Assembly: GCF_024349685.1 (NCBI RefSeq)
Contig: NZ_AP025944.1
Location: 1,432,001-1,496,000, forward strand
Source of the DNA: Pseudomonas sp. LRP2-20
GTDB lineage: Bacteria; Pseudomonadota; Gammaproteobacteria; Pseudomonadales; Pseudomonadaceae
DNA length: 64,000 bases
Direction of reading: 5' to 3'
Shown here: positions 1 through 7,458 of the stretch, in pieces
Layout: every line of letters begins with the position of its first letter
How positions within the stretch are numbered: the first letter of the stretch is position 1
Program-made: the position numbers and the translations under genes
Notes under the pieces: generated by a model
What the model saw: the letters and a program-made list of their open reading frames with translations, nothing else
Databases searched by the model: none
Told to the model about the DNA's origin: nothing

Positions 1-158
1 ACCGCCAGGCCGCCCGCCACCATCTGCAACAGGCCGATCAGGCCGCCGCGGCGCAGCCCCTTGCTGAACATCAGTGCCCCGCCAGCCAGTGAGCCGACGC
101 GTTCCAGGCCATGGACATTGTGCTCCCGCGACCGCGGGGTGGAATGGATATCGAGCAT
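1..158 (-). CDS. DUF2892 / YgaP-like small membrane protein, N-terminal part only
   Basis: The first 52 codons are inside the window and the gene runs off the left edge. The ATG at 156-158 (complement) has a perfect AGGAGG about 7 nt upstream, which fixes the start. The protein opens with a polar segment (MLDIHSTPRSREHNVHGLER) followed by a glycine-rich hydrophobic stretch (SLAGGALMFSKGLRRGG and onward) of the kind seen in YgaP-like DUF2892 transmembrane modules, which often precede an SRPBCC domain. The family call is by resemblance and the C-terminal half is not visible, so a fused domain cannot be excluded. Confidence 0.6.
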   Translation of the reverse strand, partial: MLDIHSTPRSREHNVHGLERVGSLAGGALMFSKGLRRGGLIGLLQMVAGGLA

Positions 159-355
159 GGCAAGTCCTCCTTGTGGAATGTAAGCAGCTGACCCGTTGCC
201 TGGCGTGGCCGTTCAGTCGGTAGGTCGAGCGGTCCATTCTTGCCGGTAGGGTTCTGCCATGCGGTTTTGCCTGGGGCGAGGTCTGGTCTGCTCAACTGCT
301 TGGCATCGGCAGGCAACTGAAGCGGGCTGCCGCAGGATCAAGCTGGCCTCGCCGC

Positions 356-448
356 CTGGGCGCAACGGTCGGCAAGTCGCGTTTCGAGCAGGTCAAGTCG
401 CACCTGGAATACGCTGCCGAGCAGAAACTCAGCATTGTTCAGGGGTGA
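356..448 (+). pseudogene. Possible 3' remnant of a lost gene
   Basis: The frame ending at TGA 446-448 reads LGATVGKSRFEQVKSHLEYA then AEQKLSIVQG, with codon choice typical of this genome (CTG, GGC, GTC, GAG, CAG). Upstream the same frame stays open back to a TAG at 221-223 but has no ATG, GTG or TTG and its codon use degrades. A strong plus-strand terminator follows 41 nt later. I read this as the tail of a decayed or truncated gene that kept its terminator. I do not recognise the family. Region 159-355 holds nothing else I can support. Confidence 0.3.
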
Positions 449-489
449 GACGAGCAAGACCGGTGCTGTTCTGACGGAGCTCAGCACCT

Positions 490-527
490 GGCCGTCCTTG
501 TACCTTGGGTGCAAGGACGGCCTTTTT
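490..527 (+). terminator. Rho-independent terminator (plus strand)
   Basis: GGCCGTCCTTG pairs with CAAGGACGGCC around a short loop and is followed by TTTTTATT. The U-run is only on the plus side, so it ends rightward transcripts although no intact plus-strand gene lies just upstream. It touches the stop codon of the convergent methyltransferase gene. Confidence 0.85.
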
Positions 528-996
528 ATTTGAACTTGGGGCCCGAACGGGTATTCAGCCCCTTGGCCATGCGGTCATACAGCACCACGTTCACCGTCGC
601 CGCCAGATTCATGCAGCCTTGGGTGGGGATATAGATGGTTTCCTCGCACCAGCCGCGCACGTCCTCGCTCAACGAGCCATCCTCGGGCCCGAAGATATAG
701 ATCGCCCGGTCCGGGTGGGTGTATTCAGGCAGCGGCCGTGCACCGTCGACCAGCTCCACCGCCACTGGCGTGCAACCCAGGGGAATGATGCGTTGCAGGT
801 CGTCGATGCCGATCAGCGGAATGTCGTAGTGCACCCGCTTGGTGTCGGTGACGAAGTCACGTGCGCGCTCATAGCGCTTGCCGGTGTAGAACACCGAGTT
901 GACGCCGTAGCAACCCGCTGCGCGCATCACCGAACCGACGTTCTCCGCAGACTTGGGGTTGAACAGGCCGATGCAGCTGTACCGTTTGTTTGCCAC
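526..996 (-). CDS. SpoU/TrmH-family RNA methyltransferase
   Basis: A 156-residue single-domain SPOUT (trefoil-knot) methyltransferase predicted to use S-adenosylmethionine to 2'-O-methylate RNA. The family motifs are in order: NPKSAENVGSVMRAAG (residues 13-28), IFGPEDGSLS (101-110), and the C-terminal knot MNLAATVNVVLYDRM (129-143). The length matches stand-alone enzymes of the TrmL size class, but the motifs are not specific enough to name the target nucleotide. The start is a GTG at 994-996 (complement) with AAGGG upstream. It is transcribed alone and ends against a terminator that faces the other way. Confidence 0.85.
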   Translation of the reverse strand: MANKRYSCIGLFNPKSAENVGSVMRAAGCYGVNSVFYTGKRYERARDFVTDTKRVHYDIPLIGIDDLQRIIPLGCTPVAVELVDGARPLPEYTHPDRAIYIFGPEDGSLSEDVRGWCEETIYIPTQGCMNLAATVNVVLYDRMAKGLNTRSGPKFK

Positions 997-1070
997 GTGC
1001 CGGGGCCCTTCGCGAAAAAAAGAGCGCGATTATACGGGCTTGCCGGCAGCAGCGGGTGTTGCAGTGACAG

Positions 1071-1442
1071 TCAGTCCTTTTTCAGCATGCCCGCCAGCCC
1101 GGCGAACGGGTTGTGGGTGGCCTTGGCGATGCTCGGGGTGCTGGTCGAGCCTTCGCTGAAGTACTGCTGGTCGGTGTAGCGCGAGTGTTCGTTGTCGTGG
1201 CAGTACAGGCACAGCAGCTCCCAGTTGGAGCCGTCCTGGGGGTTGTTGTCGTGGTTGTGGTCACGGTGGTGCACGGTCAGCTCGCTCAGGCGCTTGCCAG
1301 AGAACTCGCGGGCGCAGCGGCCGCACACGTGCGGGTACATTTTCAGGGCTTTGTCGCGGTAGCCCATCTCCTTGTCGCGCTTGGCGTCGGCGAGGATGCG
1401 GTCGAGGCGGGCGGTGGCGGCGGAGGTGGAAGCCGAACTCAT
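1071..1442 (-). CDS. yajD: YajD-family HNH nuclease
   Basis: A 123-residue protein with a zinc-stabilised HNH endonuclease fold. Cys40-x2-Cys43 and Cys78-x2-Cys81 form the presumed zinc knuckles, and the catalytic region is VHHRDHNHDN (57-66) with Asn73 and His82 (CHDNEH). The ATG at 1440-1442 (complement) has AAGGAAA upstream. The cellular substrate of YajD proteins is not established. It stands alone upstream of the methyltransferase with the same orientation, about 75 nt apart, so the two could share a transcript. Confidence 0.9.
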   Translation of the reverse strand: MSSASTSAATARLDRILADAKRDKEMGYRDKALKMYPHVCGRCAREFSGKRLSELTVHHRDHNHDNNPQDGSNWELLCLYCHDNEHSRYTDQQYFSEGSTSTPSIAKATHNPFAGLAGMLKKD

Positions 1443-1574
1443 GGTGTTTCCTTTGTTCTGATCAGGCAGATGACGGTTATGCCATTGAGTCTAGCGCGCT
1501 TGCGGGGCAGGCGGACAGGCGAAAACTTGAATATCGGCGTAGCCTGTAGAGAGGTTCCCGACAGGAGGTTGCTG

Positions 1575-1853
1575 ATGTTCCACGCGATCCTCGCCGCGCT
1601 GCTTGTAGCCGCCGTGCCCCTGGCCGACGCGGCGGGCACGCCACCCCGGCTGAACACCCCGGTACCCGGTGCACCCGGCACGCCGACGCCCACGCCTTAC
1701 CCGCAGATTACCCCGAGCACGCCGCCCAAGGCCTACGACAGTACACCGGGCGCGCCGCTGCTGCCGCCGATGCCGGTGCCAGGGCCGCCCAAGGACCAGG
1801 ATTTGCCTGGTTTGCATCAGGAACCGGCGAAACCTCCAGCGCAGGATGATTAA
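1575..1853 (+). CDS. Small proline-rich exported protein, function unknown
   Basis: A 92-residue protein: hydrophobic signal peptide (residues 1-20, MFHAILAALLVAAVPLADAA) followed by a mature part that is about one-third proline (TPVPGAPGTPTPTPYPQ, PPMPVPGPPK). The start is set by AGGAGG at 1563-1568. There is no cysteine for a lipobox, so a periplasmic or envelope location is inferred from the signal peptide. The low-complexity mature part suggests a disordered spacer or wall-associated peptide. No family recognised. It is followed by a large palindromic repeat. Confidence 0.65.
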   Translation: MFHAILAALLVAAVPLADAAGTPPRLNTPVPGAPGTPTPTPYPQITPSTPPKAYDSTPGAPLLPPMPVPGPPKDQDLPGLHQEPAKPPAQDD

Positions 1854-1894
1854 GAGAAGATGGCTTCGGGGCCGCAAGACGTCTGACGCAGTAT

Positions 1895-2147
1895 TTTCTG
1901 CGCCTGTGAAACCGAGCGCCGCCCGCGCGGCGCATCGCGAGCTGCGCTCGCTCCTACGTTTGTTTCTGGCCAGTTACGCCTGTGACAGGCGCGCGCGACC
2001 GCCTTGTTGGTACAACGCGATATTGCGCCATGCGCCAAGACGTTCGCGCGCAAATCCTTCAGGAATAATTGGCCAGAAACAAACGTAGGAGCGAGCGCAG
2101 CTCGCGATGCGCCGCGCGGGCGGCGCTCGATCTCACAGGCGCAGAAA
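1895..2147. repeat. Large palindromic repeat, copy A (core forward)
   Basis: The left arm from about 1901 to 1971 is the reverse complement of the right arm from 2071 to about 2141, with a few mismatches in the outer part. Both contain GGAGCGAGCGCAGCTCGC or its complement and AAACAAACGTAGG. Between them lies a 99 nt asymmetric core (1972-2070). The same design recurs at 6151-6393 and 31662-31941. This copy sits between the convergent ends of the proline-rich gene and oligopeptidase B, where it could end both transcripts. Confidence 0.9.
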
Positions 2148-2172
2148 CCCTAACGGCGAACCCCCGGAAGAT

Positions 2173-4215
2173 TCACTCCACCCCCAACTCCCCAAACACG
2201 AACGCATACTCCAGCGCCACATCGCGCAGCCCCTGGTACCGCCCGCTCATCCCGCCATGCCCGGCGCCCATTTCGGTCTTGAGCAGCAGCAGGTTGTCGT
2301 CGGTCTTGCGCGTGCGCAAACGGGCCACCCACTTGGCTGCCTCCCAGTACTGCACGCGGCTGTCGTTGTAGCCGGCGACCACCAGCATCGCCGGGTAGGC
2401 CTGGGCGCTGACGTTCTCATAGGGCGCATAGGCCTTGATGCGTGCGTATACCTCGAGCTCCTCGGGGTTGCCCCACTCGTCGTACTCGGTGACGGTCAGC
2501 GGCAGCTCGGGGTCGAGCATGGTGTTGAGCACGTCGACGAACGGGACCTCGGCGATGGCGCAGCGGAACAGCTCAGGGCGCAGGTTGAGCACCGCGCCTA
2601 TAAGCAGGCCGCCGGCGCTGCCGCCGCTGATGGCCAGGCGCTCTGGCGCGGTCACACCCTGGGCGATCAGGTGCTCGGCGCAGGCGATGAAGTCGCTGAA
2701 GGTGTTGTGCTTGTGTTCCTGCTTGCCGGCGCGGTACCAGGCTTCACCCAGCTCGCCACCGCCGCGCACGTGGGCAATGGCGAAGGCCACGCCGCGTTGC
2801 AGCAGGCTCAGGCGGGCGTGGGAGAACCACGGGTCGAGGCTTTCACCGTAGGCGCCGTAACCGTACAGGTAGAGCGGCACGGTCTTGTTCAGGTCTTCGC
2901 GGCGGCGCACCAGGCTGATCGGCACCTGGGTGCCGTCCGGCGCAGTGGCCCAGAGGCGCTGGCTGACGTAGTCGTCGGCGTCGAACTGGCCGAGCACCGG
3001 GGTCTGCTTGAGGACTTCCTGGGCGCCTGTGGCCAGCTCCAGCTGGCGAACCTGGGCCGGGCGGTTGAGTGCTTCGTAGCGCAGGCGCACGCGGCGGCTG
3101 GTGAACTCCAGGCTGTCCTGCACGTACAGGCTGTAGGCCGCATCGGGCAATTCGACCCGGTAGGGCGCCAGCCCTTGTGGGCGTACTTCGATGATCGGCA
3201 GGCCGCCCTCACGCAGGCTCAGGGTCAGCGCGTCGGCATTCAGGCTCAGGCCTTCGAGCATGATGTCGTTGCGGTGCGGCACCAGCACTTGCCACTGGTC
3301 GCGGCTTGGCACCGGGGTAGCCGGGGCGTGGTACAGGGCGAAGTTGATGCCATGCTGGTTGCTACGGATGAACCAGCGCCAGTGGCCATCGAGTAGGCCG
3401 TGGTCAGGGAAATACTCGTGGCCTTCGACCCGTGCCGCCAGGCAGGTGAACGCCGCCTGTGGCGTTTCGGCGTCGAGCACCCAGGCCTCGCTGGTGGTCT
3501 TGCTGTTGAGCAGCAGCACCAGTTGGCGCTCGGAACTGGTGCGGTAGCAGTGCAGGAAGAAACGGCCGTCGGCCTCTTCGAACACGGTGCTGGCGTCAGC
3601 CTCGCCCAGGGTGTAACGGCGCAGGCGCCACGGGCGGTGGGTATCGTCCAGCTCGGCGAAGAACAGCGTCTGGCTGTCGTTGGCCCAGGTCATGCTGCCG
3701 TCGCAGTCGTCGAAGGGCAGGGTGGTCAGATTGCCGTTGCTCAGGTCCTTGACGTACAGGGTGTAGATCTCGTCGCCGCTGGTGTCGAGGCTGTAGGCCA
3801 GCAGGCGGTGATCGGGGCTGACATTGAACGTGCCCAGCGACAGGAACCCGCCGTTGGCCAGGATGTTAGGGTCGAGCAGCAGTTGTTCCTGGCTTTCATC
3901 GACCGTGTTGGAGTCGTCCGCCGGGCGCGGGCAGCGGTAGTGGCGCGGGTACTCGTCGCCTGCGGTGGTGCGGGTGTAGTAAAGATATGGGCCCCAAGGC
4001 GAGGGCAGCGACAGGTCGGTTTCGAGGATGCGGCCCTTGATCTCTTCGAACAACTGCTCGCGCAGCGGCGCCTGCTCGGCCAGGCAGGCCTCCTGATAGG
4101 CGTTTTCCGCCTGCAGGTAATCGAGCACTTGCGGGGTGTCGCGCTGTTGCAGCCAGGCATAGGGATCGGTGGCCTGGTCCTGGCGGGCAATGGGGGGCTG
4201 GGGCTTGGTTGGCAT
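2173..4215 (-). CDS. ptrB: Oligopeptidase B-like prolyl oligopeptidase family (S9A) serine peptidase
   Basis: 680 residues, the usual size of oligopeptidase B, which cleaves short peptides after basic residues in the cytoplasm. The N-terminal half is the beta-propeller gate; the C-terminal half is the alpha/beta-hydrolase domain with the triad Ser533 (GGSAGG), Asp618 (GYNDSRV) and His653 (GAGHGG). The acidic pair expected near the S1 pocket may be supplied by DPELPLTVTEYDEWG (about 567-582). The frame is open further upstream, but the ATG at 4213-4215 (MPTKPQPPIARQD) fits family N-termini and has AAGAG upstream. No signal peptide. Confidence 0.88.
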   Translation of the reverse strand: MPTKPQPPIARQDQATDPYAWLQQRDTPQVLDYLQAENAYQEACLAEQAPLREQLFEEIKGRILETDLSLPSPWGPYLYYTRTTAGDEYPRHYRCPRPADDSNTVDESQEQLLLDPNILANGGFLSLGTFNVSPDHRLLAYSLDTSGDEIYTLYVKDLSNGNLTTLPFDDCDGSMTWANDSQTLFFAELDDTHRPWRLRRYTLGEADASTVFEEADGRFFLHCYRTSSERQLVLLLNSKTTSEAWVLDAETPQAAFTCLAARVEGHEYFPDHGLLDGHWRWFIRSNQHGINFALYHAPATPVPSRDQWQVLVPHRNDIMLEGLSLNADALTLSLREGGLPIIEVRPQGLAPYRVELPDAAYSLYVQDSLEFTSRRVRLRYEALNRPAQVRQLELATGAQEVLKQTPVLGQFDADDYVSQRLWATAPDGTQVPISLVRRREDLNKTVPLYLYGYGAYGESLDPWFSHARLSLLQRGVAFAIAHVRGGGELGEAWYRAGKQEHKHNTFSDFIACAEHLIAQGVTAPERLAISGGSAGGLLIGAVLNLRPELFRCAIAEVPFVDVLNTMLDPELPLTVTEYDEWGNPEELEVYARIKAYAPYENVSAQAYPAMLVVAGYNDSRVQYWEAAKWVARLRTRKTDDNLLLLKTEMGAGHGGMSGRYQGLRDVALEYAFVFGELGVE

Positions 4216-4306
4216 CGGGGATCTCTTGACCGGGACAGGGAGACGCTGTCTGCGCCCTGAAAAGTGTTTATCATAGGCATCTCTTTGCCTGGCTTGCACG
4301 AACACC

Positions 4307-4807
4307 ATGATCGAGAACGACTACACCTTCGCCTGGGGCCTCTACGCTGTCGCCGCGCTGGGCTGCCTGCTGGTGGGCTTCAAACTCACCGGTTGGATGT
4401 GGCGCTGGCTGCGTGAACCCCTGCGGGTGATCCTGGCGGTGCTGCTGCTGACGCCGACCATCGTCGACCCGGTCAAGGACAGCTTCGCCCCGGCGATCGC
4501 CATCACCGCCCTGGACCTGGCCTTCAAGGTCGGCAACAACGCCTGGCGGGCGATTTCCGATTTCGCCATGTACGGCATGATCGCCTTCGCCTTGTACCTC
4601 GTCTTCGTGCTGATCCGCTGGCCACTGGAAAAGCGCGCCCGCGAGCGCCGCGTGCAGGCCGAAGCCGCCGCCCAGCGCCGTGCGGTCGAGGACAATGCCG
4701 TCATGGCTGGCGCGCCAATGGCTGCCGAGCGCCATGACCGTTACCGCGACGACCTGCCCCCTGCCGCACCGAGCGGCGGCCGTGGCCGGGTCGAGCCACG
4801 CCTGTAA
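4307..4807 (+). CDS. Conserved inner-membrane protein, function unknown
   Basis: 166 residues with hydrophobic segments at about 8-27, 36-56 and 86-107, then a basic, disordered, alanine/arginine-rich cytoplasmic tail (KRARERRVQAEAAAQRR). There is no recognisable catalytic motif. It is divergent from oligopeptidase B and is followed after 14 nt by the YafJ-like gene and then a DUF2937 gene, so the three probably form one operon. Sequence databases sometimes give such proteins a transporter label, which nothing in the sequence supports. Confidence 0.75.
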   Translation: MIENDYTFAWGLYAVAALGCLLVGFKLTGWMWRWLREPLRVILAVLLLTPTIVDPVKDSFAPAIAITALDLAFKVGNNAWRAISDFAMYGMIAFALYLVFVLIRWPLEKRARERRVQAEAAAQRRAVEDNAVMAGAPMAAERHDRYRDDLPPAAPSGGRGRVEPRL

Positions 4808-4821
4808 GCGGAGACACCACC

Positions 4822-5595
4822 ATGTGTGAACTGCTGGGCATGAGTGCCAACGTCCCCACCGACATCGTCTTCAGCTTCACCGGCCTGATGCAGCGTGGCG
4901 GGCGTACCGGCCCGCACCGCGACGGCTGGGGCATTGGTTTTTACGAGGGGCGCGGCCTGCGCCTGTTCCAGGACCCGGCCGCGAGCAGCGAGTCGGAAGT
5001 CGCCAACCTGGTGCAGCGCTATCCGATCAAGAGCGAAGTGGTGATCGGCCATATTCGCCAGGCCAACGTCGGCCGCGTGTGCCTGTCCAACACGCACCCG
5101 TTCGTCCGCGAAATGTGGGGCCGCAACTGGTGCTTCGCGCACAACGGCCAGCTCGGCGACTTCAAGGGTGAAGCGACGTTCTATCGGCCGGTGGGCGATA
5201 CCGACAGCGAGGCAGCCTTCTGCGACTTGCTCAACCGCATCCGCGCGGCTTTCCCCGAGCCGGTCGAGGTCGAACAGCTGCTGCCGGTGCTGGTCGAGGC
5301 CTGTGCCGGGTATCGCAGCAAGGGCGTGTTCAATTGCCTGCTCAGCGACGGCGACTGGCTGTTCTGCTTCTGCTCGACCAAGCTGGTTCACATTACCCGG
5401 CGTGCACCGTTTGGTGCTGCCCGCTTGAAGGATGTCGACCTGATCGTCGATTTTCACACCGAAACCACCCCCAATGACGTGGTCACGGTCATCGCCACCG
5501 AGGCCTTGACCGAGAACGAGACCTGGCGGCGCTACGAGCCAGGCCAATGGGGCCTGTGGCGGCACGGCGAGTGCGTTGCACAAGGCCAGAGCTAA
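4822..5595 (+). CDS. yafJ: Class II glutamine amidotransferase, YafJ family
   Basis: 257 residues with an N-terminal nucleophile (Ntn) glutaminase fold: Cys2 (MCELLGMSAN) would become the N-terminal nucleophile after Met removal, and the family motifs GRTGPHRDGWGIGF (about 28-41), GHIRQANVG (about 75-83) and CFAHNGQLG follow. YafJ proteins are thought to release ammonia from glutamine or a related amide; the acceptor is unknown because no synthetase domain is attached. The start has GGAGA upstream. Middle gene of a three-gene unit with a membrane protein on either side. Confidence 0.88.
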   Translation: MCELLGMSANVPTDIVFSFTGLMQRGGRTGPHRDGWGIGFYEGRGLRLFQDPAASSESEVANLVQRYPIKSEVVIGHIRQANVGRVCLSNTHPFVREMWGRNWCFAHNGQLGDFKGEATFYRPVGDTDSEAAFCDLLNRIRAAFPEPVEVEQLLPVLVEACAGYRSKGVFNCLLSDGDWLFCFCSTKLVHITRRAPFGAARLKDVDLIVDFHTETTPNDVVTVIATEALTENETWRRYEPGQWGLWRHGECVAQGQS

Positions 5596-5604
5596 GGACG
5601 CTGC

Positions 5605-6129
5605 ATGTTCAGAAGTTACCTGCGGTTGCTGCTGTTCACCTTCGGCCTGTTGGCCGGTATCCAGGTGCCTGGGCTGGTAAAGGACTACAGCCAGCGGGCC
5701 GAGGCGCACCTGTTCGAATCGCGCCAGGCGCTGGATGGTTTCAAGCAGACAGCCGAGCGCTTCTTCAATGGCGATCTGCAGGCCCTGGTGCGGCATTACC
5801 GGACCAGTGACGACCCGGTGTTCCTCAGCGATGCCAACAGCATCGAGAGCCTGCTGATTCGCAATCAGCTGCTGGAAGACGAATGGCAGGCGCTGCAAGG
5901 GTCGTGGGTGAGCCGCACCTGGCATGTGCTGGTGCAGCCGGATCCACAGCTGCGCGAAGAGACGCTCAAGGGCTACAGCTACCAGATCCTGTTGGTGCCT
6001 GAGGCGATTGGCTGGGGCGTCGGGGCCGGCTTTATCCTGGCCTTCGTGATCGAGAGCCTGTTGCTCGGGATCGGCTGGGTGATCCTTGGCGGGCGGCGGC
6101 GTGGAGCGGTGAAAGAGAGCTGGCGCTGA
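5605..6129 (+). CDS. DUF2937 family membrane protein
   Basis: 174 residues. A transmembrane segment at about 5-23 (YLRLLLFTFGLLAGIQVPG), a long polar middle with charged helices (QRAEAHLFESRQALDGFKQT), and a second hydrophobic segment at about 138-162 ending in a basic tail (GGRRRGAVKESWR). This layout, with both ends cytoplasmic and a periplasmic loop, matches DUF2937. No function is known. It lies 9 nt after the YafJ-like gene and ends just before palindromic repeat copy B. Confidence 0.75.
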   Translation: MFRSYLRLLLFTFGLLAGIQVPGLVKDYSQRAEAHLFESRQALDGFKQTAERFFNGDLQALVRHYRTSDDPVFLSDANSIESLLIRNQLLEDEWQALQGSWVSRTWHVLVQPDPQLREETLKGYSYQILLVPEAIGWGVGAGFILAFVIESLLLGIGWVILGGRRRGAVKESWR

Positions 6130-6150
6130 TTGCTTGGCTTGAGCCTTGCA

Positions 6151-6393
6151 GCGCCTGTGAGATCGAGCGCCGCCCGCGCGACGCATCGCGAGCTTTGCTC
6201 GCTCCTACGTTTGTTTTTGGCCAATACCGCCTGTGGCAGGCGCGCGCGACCGCCTTGTCGGTACGACGCAACATTACGTCATGCGCCAAGGCGTCCGCGC
6301 GCAAATCTCCCAGGAATAATTGGCCCGAAACAAACGTAGGAGCGAGCAAAGCTCGCGATGCGCCGCGCGGGCGGCGCTCGATCTCCCAGGCGC
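6151..6393. repeat. Large palindromic repeat, copy B (core forward)
   Basis: Same design as copy A: arms 6151-6222 and 6322-6393 around a 99 nt core at 6223-6321. Where copy A has GCTGCGCTCG in the left arm and CGAGCGCAGC in the right, copy B has GCTTTGCTCG and CGAGCAAAGC, a paired double change that keeps the stem. It sits between the convergent 3' ends of the DUF2937 and LysR genes. Confidence 0.9.
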
Positions 6394-6414
6394 AGACAAC
6401 CTACCGGCGAACAC

Positions 6415-7329
6415 CTACGAAACCAACACTATCCGCTGCCCGCCCACATCCCGCGCATACCGCTCCAGCACCTGCCGGCACACGCCAACTACCTCGTCCA
6501 CCAACGCCACCCCGGTCTGCCAGGCCACCACCAGCTCCAGGCTCGGAGGTGGCTGCAAGCCTTCCAGCAGCACCAGCTCACCGCGGCTCAACTCTGCATC
6601 CACCAACGCCGGTGGCAAGGCGCCAATCCCGAAACCATCACGCAGCAGCCGGGTAATCGCTGCCACCGAGTTCACGCAGTTCAACCGCGGCGCCTCTGCC
6701 CCGGCACCCTGCAACAGGCTGAGCACCTCCTGGTGCGGCCGCGAGTTCTTCGAGAAGGTGACAATCCGCTCGCGGCCCAACTCGGCCAGCGAGGCGAAGT
6801 CGCGGTGGTACACGGAACCGGCCGCCACCACCCAGCCCATGGGGTAGCGCGCCAGGTCCTGGCTGCGGATCGATTGTTCGCGCAGCAGGTCGGTCTGCAG
6901 GATCACGTCCAGGAACCCCTTCTGCAGCTGCTCGCGCAGGTTCAGCGCGGTGTCGGCGACCAGTTCGATCTCCACCTGCGGGTAACGCTCGGTCAGCTCT
7001 GCCACCAGTGCGCTCATCCAGGTGTGGATCACTGTGTCCATCACCCCGACGCGAATGCGCCCGACCTTGGCCCGGTCGCTGTCCAGCGATTGCTTCATTG
7101 CCTTGGCCGTGTCGAGCATGCGTTCGGCGTACTCCAGCACTTTGCTGCCCTCCGGCGTCAGGCTGACACCGCGGGAGTCGCGCAGCAGCAGTTTCACCCC
7201 AAGGTCGGCCTCCAGCGCGGCAATGCGGCTGGACACCGAGGCCTGGGTGGTGAACAGCTTCTCTGCGGTGAGGCGGAAGCTCTTGAGCCGGGCGACCCAG
7301 ACGAAGGTTTCGAGGAAGCGAAGGTTCAT
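6415..7329 (-). CDS. LysR-family transcriptional regulator
   Basis: 304 residues. The N-terminal winged helix-turn-helix spans about residues 1-60 (FRLTAEKLFTTQASVSSRIA is the recognition region) and is followed by the periplasmic-binding-protein-like effector domain (GRIRVGVMDTVIHTWM onward). The ATG at 7327-7329 (complement) begins MNLRFLETF, the standard LysR N-terminus. It is divergent from the MFS transporter and pxpABC, the classical layout for a LysR activator of an adjacent catabolic operon. I infer that it senses 5-oxoproline or a precursor; the sequence does not prove the ligand. Confidence 0.9.
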   Translation of the reverse strand: MNLRFLETFVWVARLKSFRLTAEKLFTTQASVSSRIAALEADLGVKLLLRDSRGVSLTPEGSKVLEYAERMLDTAKAMKQSLDSDRAKVGRIRVGVMDTVIHTWMSALVAELTERYPQVEIELVADTALNLREQLQKGFLDVILQTDLLREQSIRSQDLARYPMGWVVAAGSVYHRDFASLAELGRERIVTFSKNSRPHQEVLSLLQGAGAEAPRLNCVNSVAAITRLLRDGFGIGALPPALVDAELSRGELVLLEGLQPPPSLELVVAWQTGVALVDEVVGVCRQVLERYARDVGGQRIVLVS

Positions 7330-7458
7330 GATCAGTTTTTCTTGTTCCAGACCGGCGGTTTTTCTCGTTGGACTCAGGCGGCACGGGCTCTGAACATGGC
7401 ACTCAGGCCGCGACGCCCGACGTCGCCCATAAAACAATACCAACAAGCCGAGGCAAGC

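Noticed and set aside
259..474. 71-codon frame starting with ATG 259
   Set aside because: Codon use is poor (AGA, CGA, GGA, ATA) while another frame of the same stretch has good coding character; not accepted as a gene.
2107..3396. Long plus-strand frames that begin with MRRAGGAR inside the palindromic repeats
   Set aside because: The same start occurs at each repeat copy because the arm contains ATGCGCCGCGCGGGC; the frames then run antisense over real genes.
4741..6186. Open frame of 481 codons on the minus strand opposite YafJ and DUF2937
   Set aside because: Its start lies inside repeat copy B and the composition (A, Q, H, V rich) is that of an antisense shadow.
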